From assembly GCA_903896585.1 (NCBI GenBank), contig CAITYI010000222.1, positions 1 through 19,467 of the forward strand: DNA of 19,467 bases. The letters run 5' to 3'. How positions within the stretch are numbered: position 1 is the stretch's first letter; each line of letters begins with the position of its first letter. The stretch comes from an uncultured bacterium. GTDB taxonomy: Bacteria; Actinomycetota; Actinomycetes; S36-B12. This document shows positions 6,833 to 14,280 of the stretch, piece after piece. Position numbers and translations under genes: made by a program. A model generated the notes under the pieces. It searched no databases. It worked only from the letters and a program-made list of their open reading frames with translations, and was not told the DNA's origin.

Positions 6833-7828
6833 GTGTTAAACCCACTCGGTGAAAAGTTGTGGTCAACCGGCCAGTTTTTTGGTGTGGACTTACAACACGA
6901 ATTTCGAGGGGTCACGGCTCGTTCCGGAGTGCTATTTCCAGGTCCGGCGGGTTGGGGTGAGTTCAGCCCATTCACCGATTACTCAGATCAGCAAGCGGCT
7001 CTATGGCTAACGGCCGCCATTGAGGCGGCTTATTTGCCGACTGATATTCCACCGGGTGCATTCGTCTCCGTTAACGCCATTATTGGCGATCATGAAGATG
7101 CGGTAGTTGCGACCCGACGCGCCATTGAGATATTCGGTTGCACCACCATCAAGATAAAACTCGGATCAGACTTAATGCGTGACCTTGAACGATTAGATTC
7201 GATTGTGTCGACGGCTGGCACGGTCAATCAGTCCATTCTTATTCGGGTAGATATCAATGGTCGGTGGTCTCTAGAGCAGGCTCTCATTGCTTTCAAGGAA
7301 CTAAATCGATACCCAATCGAGTATGTCGAACAACCCTGCGCCGATCAGGAGAGTCTGAGGGAATTGCATCAGCGGGTGAATATTCCTATTGCAGTCGATG
7401 AATCGATCAGAGTCCATCACCACAAATCCGTGCGTGAATTTGCCGACATTGCAATTGTGAAGGTGTCGCCTTTAGGCGGACTTCGCGCAACCCGCCATAT
7501 TGCAGAGAACATCGGAGTCCCGGTGCGGGTCAGTGGTGCCTTAGAAACATCGGTTGGGTTATTCCCTTCGCTCGTTGCCGCGTGGCAGTTGGCCCCCGAC
7601 CACCCAGCGGGACTGGGAACCGGGGCACTCTTTGCAACTGATCTCGTCACCCCGATCACGGTGCCGAACAAGGGAGTCATTGCTGTTCAACGGCGGGATC
7701 CGGACCCGACACTTCTCACCGCCCATGCATTGGGTCCGCTGGATCAGCAGTATTGGCGGCAGCGTTTCGAGGCCGCTTTCCACCTTTTACCCCAAGAGAG
7801 TAGAGATCTGCTGACCGCCGGTCTTTAG
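6833..7828 (+). CDS. menC: o-Succinylbenzoate synthase
   Basis: Enolase-superfamily dehydratase that converts SHCHC to o-succinylbenzoate. The expected active-site set is present: KxK at Lys107/Lys109 (TIKIKLG), metal ligands Asp140 (RVDINGRW), Glu166 (YVEQPC) and Asp189 (AVDES), and the opposite lysine Lys210 (IVKVSPLGG). The product has 331 residues. The early segment EFRGVTAR...GPAGWGEFSPF matches actinobacterial MenC. The GTG start 7 bp after menB stop has no clear Shine-Dalgarno; translation is probably coupled to menB. Members of this superfamily can be N-succinylamino acid racemases, but the men context decides for MenC. Confidence 0.93.
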   Translation: MLNPLGEKLWSTGQFFGVDLQHEFRGVTARSGVLFPGPAGWGEFSPFTDYSDQQAALWLTAAIEAAYLPTDIPPGAFVSVNAIIGDHEDAVVATRRAIEIFGCTTIKIKLGSDLMRDLERLDSIVSTAGTVNQSILIRVDINGRWSLEQALIAFKELNRYPIEYVEQPCADQESLRELHQRVNIPIAVDESIRVHHHKSVREFADIAIVKVSPLGGLRATRHIAENIGVPVRVSGALETSVGLFPSLVAAWQLAPDHPAGLGTGALFATDLVTPITVPNKGVIAVQRRDPDPTLLTAHALGPLDQQYWRQRFEAAFHLLPQESRDLLTAGL

Positions 7829-7861
7829 GCACTACGGGGTGAGTGTGCAAGGCTGAGCCCC

Positions 7862-9610
7862 ATGGAGGCATCGACCGCACAAGCCAAGGTGATGGTGGAC
7901 GAACTAATTCGCTGTGGCGTAACAGATGTTGTTCTGGCTCCCGGATCTCGATCTGCACCATTGGCTCTAGAGCTCGCCGCCGCGAGCGACCGACTCGACC
8001 TTCGCCTGCATGTGCGCATCGATGAACGAGTTGCTGGGTTCGTTGCATTAGGAATTGGTAAAGCAACGGGTATTCCCGCGGCGGTCATCACTACATCCGG
8101 TACCTCCGTGGCGAACCTGATGCCGGCGGTCATTGAAGCGAATTTGTCATTTGTGCCACTGCTTCTTGTTACCGCCGATCGACCACCAGCATTGCGAGGT
8201 GTCGGTGCCAATCAAACAATTAATCAAGTCAACATTTTCGGTGGTTATGTGCGTGACTTTGTTGACATGTCGGTTGCGGCACCCGTCGAGGGACAGGTTG
8301 CGTATTGGCGCAGTGTTGTTGCGCGGGCAGTCTCAATTGCAACTGATTCCATGCATCCAGGTCCCGTGCACATCAATGTTCCGTTCTCCATGCCATTGGT
8401 GAGCGAAGGCGGAGACTGGGTGGAAAGCCTTGCCGGCCGACCCGATGGTCGTCCGTGGGTTGCTGATGCCCGCTTAATGGCCGGCATGAGTACGCCACTG
8501 GATGAACTCATGTCATTCCTCGACGAGGAAACAATTGTTCCAGCCCGAGGCCTGATTGTGGTGGGCGATCACAACGACCCTGATGCAATCGACCTAGTAG
8601 ATGAACTGAGCGAAGCCACCGGATGGCCAATCATTGCCGAGCCAAGTGCCAATGTAGGAGCTGCGGGTCTGATCCTCTCGCATGGTTCACTGATTGTTGC
8701 CGACCAGGAGTTTCGGGAAACCCATGCACCGGAGCTGGTTATCACGGTGGGGAATATCGGGTTATCGCGCTCCGTACTCGCGCTTGTCCAATCAGCGCAA
8801 TTCCACATTGCCGTTGATTCGCACACGCACTTCTCTGATCCCACCAGATCGGCAGATCTCGTTCTTTCAGCAGTGCCGATGCCACCGGAAGAATGTGAAA
8901 TCGAACCAGAATGGTTGGAAGCATGGCAGCGTGCCGATGTTTTAGCGGCAGCTGCGGTAGAAACAGTACTTCCGAAAGATGAACTCACCGGAATGCAGGT
9001 CGCTCGCATTGTCACCCGCATGGTTCCTGAAGCCGGGACATTGTTCCTCGGTGCATCCTCTGCTGTGCGCCATGTTGCATCTTTCGCGCTCAATAGCGTC
9101 ACCGATGCCATGGTCATGGGGAACAGGGGAACGTCAGGTATTGACGGATGTTTGTCCACCGCGTTTGGAGTGGCCATCGCTGCACAAGCGCAAGGCGATG
9201 GTGCTGTTGTGGCACTGTTAGGAGATCAAGCATTCCTCTATGACAGCAACGCACTTCTCGTTCCGCCGAGAGAGCAGTCAGTGAATCTTGTTGTTGTTGT
9301 TCTTGATAACAATGGTGGTGGAATTTTCTCCACACTTGAGCAAGGTCGCCCCGAATATGCCAAGTATTTCGATCAAGTATTCGGTGTTCCCCTTGATATC
9401 GATCCGGGGGCGGTGAGTGCGGCAATGCGAGTTAATTCTGTCACGGTCAACTCAGAAGATGAACTCGCCGAGGCCCTTGATACTGCGCTGGACAACAAAG
9501 ACGGTGGGGGAGTCCACGTGATCGTGGCACGTGTCTGTTCGCGTGAGCGGGAAGCATTGATTTTGAAAACAATTGGAGAAGCTGTGCACGAGGCTGCGAC
9601 CGGAGGCTGA
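7862..9610 (+). CDS. menD: SEPHCHC synthase (2-succinyl-5-enolpyruvyl-6-hydroxy-3-cyclohexene-1-carboxylate synthase)
   Basis: ThDP-dependent enzyme joining isochorismate with the succinyl semialdehyde unit from 2-oxoglutarate. The 582 residues are a little longer than the common 550-560. The ThDP-activating glutamate is Glu55 in RIDERVAGF. Signature stretches TTSGTSVANLMPAVIEA and TADRPPALRGVGANQT follow. The cofactor domain has GNRGTSGIDG at 420-429 and the ThDP motif GDQ (454-456) to DNNGGG (482-487). The N-terminus (STAQAKVMVDELIRCGV...LAPGSRSAPLA) matches other actinobacterial MenD, supporting ATG 7862. The 33-bp gap from menC shows neither a good Shine-Dalgarno nor a TANNNT box. The next gene begins 6 nt after the stop. 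Confidence 0.96.
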   Translation: MEASTAQAKVMVDELIRCGVTDVVLAPGSRSAPLALELAAASDRLDLRLHVRIDERVAGFVALGIGKATGIPAAVITTSGTSVANLMPAVIEANLSFVPLLLVTADRPPALRGVGANQTINQVNIFGGYVRDFVDMSVAAPVEGQVAYWRSVVARAVSIATDSMHPGPVHINVPFSMPLVSEGGDWVESLAGRPDGRPWVADARLMAGMSTPLDELMSFLDEETIVPARGLIVVGDHNDPDAIDLVDELSEATGWPIIAEPSANVGAAGLILSHGSLIVADQEFRETHAPELVITVGNIGLSRSVLALVQSAQFHIAVDSHTHFSDPTRSADLVLSAVPMPPEECEIEPEWLEAWQRADVLAAAAVETVLPKDELTGMQVARIVTRMVPEAGTLFLGASSAVRHVASFALNSVTDAMVMGNRGTSGIDGCLSTAFGVAIAAQAQGDGAVVALLGDQAFLYDSNALLVPPREQSVNLVVVVLDNNGGGIFSTLEQGRPEYAKYFDQVFGVPLDIDPGAVSAAMRVNSVTVNSEDELAEALDTALDNKDGGGVHVIVARVCSREREALILKTIGEAVHEAATGG

Positions 9611-9616
9611 TCTGCC

Positions 9617-11263
9617 ATGGCAAGCAGCGCGAGTGAGCGCAAGATCCTGCAGGCAGCAGCAGATCTTTATCTCGCACTGGGTGTTCTCAATGTTTCTCGC
9701 CGTGACATTGTGGAACGATCTGGCCTGAGTGCGCGCACGGTGAATTCAGTCGCACACACCAGGTCGGAGTTTCTGCGATTAGTAGTGCAGCAACTGCCCT
9801 ACTCGCCGGTGACCGAAAAAATCGCTCAGGAATTTGATAATCCACAAAGTCCTGCCCTCCAGTTGCTCATGACAGCGTCGAGGGATATTTGGGGTGACCC
9901 GGCCAGTGCCTGGGATCCGCGGGAATTAGCAGCTCTGGCAGGTGCGCCATTTGATGAAAAAATAGTGGAGATCCTCGCTGAGAGAATTCAGCATCGGTGG
10001 GATGCATCGAGGGCTTTGGTAGAGCGCCTGAAGGAAACTGGCGCAATTGACCCAACCATGAGCGTCGATGCCATTGTGCTTCATCTCATTGCAGTTGGCG
10101 TTGGCATGTCACTACTTACCCCGGTGCTCAATGTCACCGTTGATCCACAGGCGTGGACCGCACTCAGTGCACGGTTACTTGAGTCATTAGCGGTAATTGA
10201 TCCTGAGCTACCACAACCGGGGGATCAAACAATCTTCTGGCGAGTGCGCGCCACCATCCATGCGAATCCCACGGTAACGGCTCGGCTTCTGCGGGTCCTC
10301 TCGCTCCTGGATACCGCCATTGTGTACATGACGGTGGTTGACCTCAACGATCAGGAACAACAGGTGGATGCAATTGTGAAAGCGCCCATCTCTCTAGCTC
10401 GCAAGACGCTCACTCAGGCTATTGACTCGGTAGGGCGTCAAGTAATTGTTGTGCACGGAAATGAAAATGATGCGGGTGATGTCGCCAGCCGAGTGCTGCG
10501 TTTGAGTAGCAATCTGGTGCAATGGCCGGAGCAAGCACCGCAGGCGGCAGCGGATCTGGTGCTTGCGAGGTCGTGGGAAGTCACTGATGCAACAAGTGGA
10601 CCAAATGCATCAGACAATGTCTTGCGTCTGCAATGGACGGTCGATACTCACGTTGTACTTCGGCGGGATCAAGCACCATTTACGCGGGTCGAGTACGAGA
10701 GAGCCTCAGCTTTACTGGAATTGGTTGAGACAATCACCGCGGTGCGAGATTTGCCGAGCAGTTACGGGTGGGTTGAGGAGCTCTCGGACGACACGAGTGT
10801 GTGGGTGCGGTTGGCTCGGCCCGAAGATACCTGGGCCGTGCAGGATTTACATCGACGAGTATCTGAACAATCAATTTACCAAAGGTACTTCACCCCAAAG
10901 AACACGTGGCGCGAGGAAAATTTGCGCAGAGTCAGCGGTGGCCACCGTGGCGCCACCCTTGTTGTGACCGATCGGGCGCACCATGTGATTGCACTGTGCA
11001 ATATTTTCCCGGAATCGGAAGTCAATACTGACTCTGGGGAGATTGCCATTTTGGTCGATGACGCATGGCACAGGCGCGGCCTAGGTGCCATTTTGATTAC
11101 ACACACCGAGGAAATTGGTGAGCGGCTTGGCTTCAAAAGTTTAGTGGCCTATGTCCTTGCGAATAACGCGGCAATGCAGGGACTGCTGCGCGCCCACGGC
11201 TGGACAATTTTCCCTTCACCAGATTTCGGGCCGGGCATTAATGCATTTGAAAAGAAGATCTAG
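9617..11263 (+). CDS. Multidomain regulator: TetR-type HTH, ACT-like/GAF-like middle, C-terminal GNAT acetyltransferase
   Basis: A single open frame of 548 residues. Residues about 6-60 form a TetR-type helix-turn-helix (ILQAAADLYLALGVLNVSRRDIV...SGLSARTV), followed by an all-helical TetR-like region to about 195. Residues about 208-280 look like an ACT fold (beta-alpha-beta-beta-alpha-beta pattern), then a region ending in RDQAPFTRVEYERASALLELV (350-370), which resembles the last helix of GAF-type domains in actinobacterial ACT proteins. Residues 396-545 are GNAT: RPEDTW, SIYQRYF (419-425) and the acetyl-CoA loop RRGLGA (486-491). The RPED...S.Y.RYF pattern is that of Pat-type protein lysine acetyltransferases. 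ATG 9617 has GGAGG 10 nt upstream, inside the menD end, so it is co-transcribed with menBCD. Its stop interlocks with the menF stop. The middle domain assignments are tentative; substrate and ligand are unknown. Confidence 0.8.
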   Translation: MASSASERKILQAAADLYLALGVLNVSRRDIVERSGLSARTVNSVAHTRSEFLRLVVQQLPYSPVTEKIAQEFDNPQSPALQLLMTASRDIWGDPASAWDPRELAALAGAPFDEKIVEILAERIQHRWDASRALVERLKETGAIDPTMSVDAIVLHLIAVGVGMSLLTPVLNVTVDPQAWTALSARLLESLAVIDPELPQPGDQTIFWRVRATIHANPTVTARLLRVLSLLDTAIVYMTVVDLNDQEQQVDAIVKAPISLARKTLTQAIDSVGRQVIVVHGNENDAGDVASRVLRLSSNLVQWPEQAPQAAADLVLARSWEVTDATSGPNASDNVLRLQWTVDTHVVLRRDQAPFTRVEYERASALLELVETITAVRDLPSSYGWVEELSDDTSVWVRLARPEDTWAVQDLHRRVSEQSIYQRYFTPKNTWREENLRRVSGGHRGATLVVTDRAHHVIALCNIFPESEVNTDSGEIAILVDDAWHRRGLGAILITHTEEIGERLGFKSLVAYVLANNAAMQGLLRAHGWTIFPSPDFGPGINAFEKKI

Positions 11264-12504
11264 CTCAGCGTCAAGGAATCACGAATGGGAGCAAGTTTTG
11301 CGATTGATTCGGCAAGTTCCATTTCCGGATCTGACTCAGCGACAATCCCGCAGCCGGCAAATGAACGAATCAGGTTTTCCGCAGGATTGATTTCCGCGCA
11401 CCGTAGGGCAATTCCAAATTCACCGTCTCCGTGGTGGTCAAACCAACCCACCGGTCCGGCATAGCGCTTCCGGTTCATTCCTTCGAGCTCAGCAATCATG
11501 GACTTGGCTCGCTCGGTAGGTGTTCCACACACGGCCGCGGTGGGATGCAGTGACGCAACCAGGGCGAGGATGGGGGCGTTGATGGCCAACTGGCCGGTGA
11601 CGTCGGTGGCCAAGTGCTGAACATTGGAAAGTTCGAGTACCTGTGGATGGTCAGGAACTTCAAGGTCGGTGCAGTGGGCCGCGAGTGCACGAGCCACAGA
11701 GTGGACCGCGTAGGCGTGTTCATTGAGATCTTTTTCGCTTTTAAGGAGTGCAGTTGCAGATTCCGAATCGGTTGACGCGGTGCCCTGTCGACGTACCGTT
11801 CCAGCGAGCACCCGACTCACCACGAGATCTCCGGTGCGTCGCACCAGTAGTTCAGGTGTTGCCCCGAAAAGATTTTTCACCACAAAAGTCCAACAGGTGG
11901 GATAAGCGGCTGCAAGTCGGCTGATGAGGTAACGGACATCAAGGGTGCCCTCAACGTGGGCCACGAGATCGCGGGCCAGAACTACCTTGTCGAGTTCACC
12001 CGCGTGGATTCGTTCCACTGCCTGCGCTACTGCCTTTTCCCAGTCTTGGGGGGAGAGGCTTCCGTTGGACCAGGTGACATTGGTAGGTGCACTGGGGAGT
12101 GGCTGGGGGGTAATTCTTGGGAGATCAACTCCCACACTGGTCACCCACGACTGTCCGCCTTTGGTGCCCACGACATAACGGGGCACCACAATTTCAGACA
12201 GTTCATTGAGATCGAAGGCAAAAGATGCAAATGCAACAGCGCCGGTGCCGGGGATGTCCACACTGTCTTCGATCCGCGCCTCGGCCAGCATCCTGTTCCA
12301 CCAACGTTGTGCTCGTGAAAAAGTTTCATCGCCACGAACTTCAAGTCTGGCCGCTACCCCCCACCCGACGATGCCCTCGCCTCGACGAATCCAGGCCACT
12401 GGATCTTCGGCGGGCAAAATATCCAAGAGATTGACCGGACCACCTGTCTCTGACTCCAATGACGTGGTGCGGAAGGTTAGCTGGGGGTGTTCCGTTGTTG
12501 ACAC
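11260..12504 (-). CDS. menF: Isochorismate synthase
   Basis: Converts chorismate to isochorismate, the first committed step of menaquinone synthesis. The 414-residue product has the chorismate-binding fold: the general-base lysine Lys173 in DKVVLARD, KDLNEHAYAV (259-268), LHPTAAVCGTPT (319-330), ELEGMNRKRYAGPVGWF (339-355) and GEFGIALRCAEINPAENL. The frame stays open far upstream to 13311, but that part is antisense to menG and not part of the protein. The GTG at 12504 is chosen because the family's N-terminus begins about there and because TACTCT lies exactly 6 nt upstream (leaderless layout). Anthranilate or salicylate synthases are related, but context favours MenF. It diverges from menG and converges on the TetR-GNAT gene, sharing CTAG at the stops. 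Confidence 0.93.
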   Translation of the reverse strand: MSTTEHPQLTFRTTSLESETGGPVNLLDILPAEDPVAWIRRGEGIVGWGVAARLEVRGDETFSRAQRWWNRMLAEARIEDSVDIPGTGAVAFASFAFDLNELSEIVVPRYVVGTKGGQSWVTSVGVDLPRITPQPLPSAPTNVTWSNGSLSPQDWEKAVAQAVERIHAGELDKVVLARDLVAHVEGTLDVRYLISRLAAAYPTCWTFVVKNLFGATPELLVRRTGDLVVSRVLAGTVRRQGTASTDSESATALLKSEKDLNEHAYAVHSVARALAAHCTDLEVPDHPQVLELSNVQHLATDVTGQLAINAPILALVASLHPTAAVCGTPTERAKSMIAELEGMNRKRYAGPVGWFDHHGDGEFGIALRCAEINPAENLIRSFAGCGIVAESDPEMELAESIAKLAPIRDSLTLS

Positions 12505-12510
12505 ACTCCA

Positions 12511-12516
12511 AGAGTA
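12511..12516 (-). promoter_or_regulatory. Likely -10 box of a leaderless menF promoter
   Basis: On the minus strand TACTCT, then TGGAGT, then GTG (12504). TANNNT at 6 nt from the start codon suggests transcription starts at the GTG. TTGACC (plus-strand 12531-12536) lies upstream with only a 14-nt spacer, so a -35 is doubtful. The GGAG in the spacer would be too close to the GTG to act as a Shine-Dalgarno. Confidence 0.5.
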
Positions 12517-12568
12517 AGGGCAATGACGTCGGTCAACCACTTGAGTGGATTTCTGACAGACTACGACG

Positions 12569-13261
12569 GTGGCCCGAGCGAATCTTGACAAGAATCCAGC
12601 TGAGGTCGCTGCGATGTTTGACACAGTTGCCGAGAAGTATGACCTCACCAATGACATTTTGGCCGTTGGCCAAACACGTCGCTGGCGAGCAGCCGTGCGC
12701 GAGGCATTGAATCTTTCCCCCGGAGACATGATCCTTGATATTGCCGCAGGCACCGGGACATCCTCCGCGGCATTTGCATCCACCGGGGCGACCGTCATCC
12801 CTGCTGATTTCTCATTAGGCATGCTCCAGGTTGGGCAGCGCCGCCATCCGGGTTTGCCGTTTATTGCGGCAGATGCATTGGCACTTCCATTTGCCGATAA
12901 CTGTTTCGATGCTGTCACCATGTCATTTGGGCTACGCAATGTGGCCGATCGGGAGCAGGCCCTGCGCGAGTTTCTCCGCGTGACCAAACCCGGGGGGTCA
13001 CTCGTTGTTTGTGAGTTCTCCCACCCCACATTCGGACCATTTCGCACCGTGTACTCCGAATACCTCATGGCCGCTCTACCTTTCCTGGCAGATCGAGTGG
13101 CGTCCAATCCGGAGGCGTATCGGTACTTGGCCGATTCCATCCGAGCTTGGCCGACCCAGCGGGAACTGGCCGGTGACCTAGCCCAGGCCGGCTGGGAACA
13201 GGTGCGTTGGCGAAATTTCACCGGCGGAATTGTGGCGATCCACCGGGGTCTTGCCCCATAG
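12569..13261 (+). CDS. menG: Demethylmenaquinone methyltransferase (UbiE/MenG)
   Basis: SAM-dependent methyltransferase for the last step, demethylmenaquinone to menaquinone. The 230 residues start ANLDKNPAEVAAMFD...YDLTND, the usual MenG/UbiE opening, which supports GTG 12569. SAM motif I is ILDIAAGTGTSS (55-66); FGLRNVADREQAL (120-132) and KPGGSLVVCEFSHP (140-153) are family signatures. The start has no Shine-Dalgarno. A CAGACT hexamer 6 nt upstream (12557-12562) is a poor TANNNT match, so whether it is leaderless is unclear. It diverges from menF with 64 bp between starts, and is followed by a 75-bp gap holding the nuo promoter and operator. Confidence 0.95.
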   Translation: MARANLDKNPAEVAAMFDTVAEKYDLTNDILAVGQTRRWRAAVREALNLSPGDMILDIAAGTGTSSAAFASTGATVIPADFSLGMLQVGQRRHPGLPFIAADALALPFADNCFDAVTMSFGLRNVADREQALREFLRVTKPGGSLVVCEFSHPTFGPFRTVYSEYLMAALPFLADRVASNPEAYRYLADSIRAWPTQRELAGDLAQAGWEQVRWRNFTGGIVAIHRGLAP

Positions 13262-13271
13262 ATCTGACCAC

Positions 13272-13277
13272 TATGCT
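13272..13277 (+). promoter_or_regulatory. Probable -10 box of the nuo operon promoter
   Basis: TATGCT fits the actinobacterial TANNNT -10. A weak -35 such as TTGCCC (13251-13256) has only a 15-nt spacer, so the -35 is not settled. Transcription would start near 13284, leaving a leader of about 53 nt before nuoA. The hexamer lies within a small palindrome, CTATG-CTTA-CATAG (13271-13284). Confidence 0.45.
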
Positions 13278-13285
13278 TACATAGG

Positions 13286-13303
13286 TCGTGAAGTTTTTCA
13301 CAA
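13286..13303. promoter_or_regulatory. Probable Rex operator (NADH/NAD+-sensing repressor site) of nuo
   Basis: TCGTGAAGTTTTTCACAA differs at one position from the Rex consensus TTGTGAANNNNTTCACAA. It is centred about 17 bp downstream of the -10 centre, so a bound repressor would block initiation or early elongation. Rex controls respiratory genes in actinobacteria and many other bacteria, and complex I is a fitting target because it consumes the NADH that releases Rex. The rex gene itself is not in the window. Confidence 0.68.
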
Positions 13304-13336
13304 GCGCACAAGTGGACGTGATCGGGAAGGGCAGGA

Positions 13337-13696
13337 GTGAACGTTTACACGCCGATTTTGGTGTTGGGAATTCTCGCATTTGGCTTTGCGGTCTTTTCTA
13401 TTGTGATTGCATCCTTCACCGGGCCGAAACGCTATAACCGAGCGAAGTACGCCGCCTACGAATGTGGAATTGAACCAACACCGCAGCCAATGGGTGGCGG
13501 ACGTTTTCCGGTGAAGTATTACCTCACCGCCATGATGTTCATAATTTTTGATATTGAACTTGTGTTCCTGTACCCGTGGGCTGTTTCGGCCGATGCCCTC
13601 GGTGCATTTGGATTTATTGCCATGGCGTTGTTCTTGGTTAATCTCGCGATTCCATATCTCTATGAATGGCGTCGGGGTGGTTTGGAATGGGATTGA
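13337..13696 (+). CDS. nuoA: NADH-quinone oxidoreductase subunit A
   Basis: Small membrane subunit of complex I (ND3-like), at the junction between the peripheral and membrane arms. The 119 residues carry three hydrophobic segments (about 5-27, 62-82, 88-108). The conserved loop is YECGIEP at 41-47, whose Cys marks the deactivation-sensitive loop in homologues. FDIELVFLYPWA follows. The start is GTG 13337, preceded by GGAAGGGCAGG. It is the first gene of a tight nuoA-G run. The nuoB start follows 29 bp after the stop. Confidence 0.96.
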   Translation: MNVYTPILVLGILAFGFAVFSIVIASFTGPKRYNRAKYAAYECGIEPTPQPMGGGRFPVKYYLTAMMFIIFDIELVFLYPWAVSADALGAFGFIAMALFLVNLAIPYLYEWRRGGLEWD

Positions 13697-13725
13697 TATG
13701 TCGGAAATGGAAGCAGGAGTAACAC

Positions 13726-14280
13726 ATGGGTCTTGAAGAGAAACTTCCTTCCGGAATTCTGCTCACCACCGTTGAGCAGGTTGCCGGCTATGCCCGCAAA
13801 GGTTCGCTGTGGCCAGCGACGTTTGGTTTGGCCTGTTGTGCAATCGAGATGATGGCCACCGGTGGACCGCGATATGACATCGCTCGATTTGGCATGGAAG
13901 TTTTTCGCGCATCGCCGCGCCAAGCAGACCTCATGATTGTTGCCGGCCGCGTCAGCCAAAAAATGGCACCAGTGCTCCGGCAAATCTACGACCAAATGCC
14001 CAACCCGAAGTGGGTTCTCGCCATGGGCGTGTGCTCTTCCAGCGGCGGAATGTTCAATAACTACGCCATTGTTCAAGGTGTTGACCATGTAGTTCCCGTA
14101 GACGTCTACCTGCCAGGTTGCCCACCGCGACCAGAGATGCTGATTGACGCGATCCTGAAAATCCACGATCAAATCCAAGACATGAAGCTCGGTGTGAATC
14201 GCAAGAATCAAATCATTGAGCAAGAACAAATCGCATTGACCGCACCCACAACCCTCGAAATGAAGGGACTCATGCGGTGA
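13726..14280 (+). CDS. nuoB: NADH-quinone oxidoreductase subunit B
   Basis: Peripheral-arm subunit that binds the terminal [4Fe-4S] cluster N2 next to the quinone site. All four cluster ligands are present: adjacent Cys37-Cys38 (ACCAIEMM), Cys103 (GVCSSSGGMF) and Cys132 (PGCPPRPE). The 184-residue length matches actinobacterial NuoB. ATG 13726 is preceded by GCAGGAG at good spacing. The stop TGA overlaps the nuoC GTG by 4 nt (GTGA). Confidence 0.97.
   Translation: MGLEEKLPSGILLTTVEQVAGYARKGSLWPATFGLACCAIEMMATGGPRYDIARFGMEVFRASPRQADLMIVAGRVSQKMAPVLRQIYDQMPNPKWVLAMGVCSSSGGMFNNYAIVQGVDHVVPVDVYLPGCPPRPEMLIDAILKIHDQIQDMKLGVNRKNQIIEQEQIALTAPTTLEMKGLMR

Noticed and set aside
8569..9177. Minus-strand 202-codon open frame inside menD
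   Set aside because: Antisense to conserved ThDP-enzyme sequence, Ser/Thr/Ala-rich, no recognisable family.
9617..11263. Possibility that the TetR-GNAT protein is two genes joined by an assembly error
   Set aside because: The frame is continuous through a structured ACT-like middle, codon use is even, and no internal start with a ribosome binding site was evident. Kept as one gene.
12505..13311. N-terminal extension of the menF frame (open to 13311 on the minus strand, 683 codons in total)
   Set aside because: It lies entirely antisense to menG and reads as Arg/Ser/Pro-rich sequence with no family resemblance. The MenF domain begins near 12504, where a TANNNT box and GTG give a good start.
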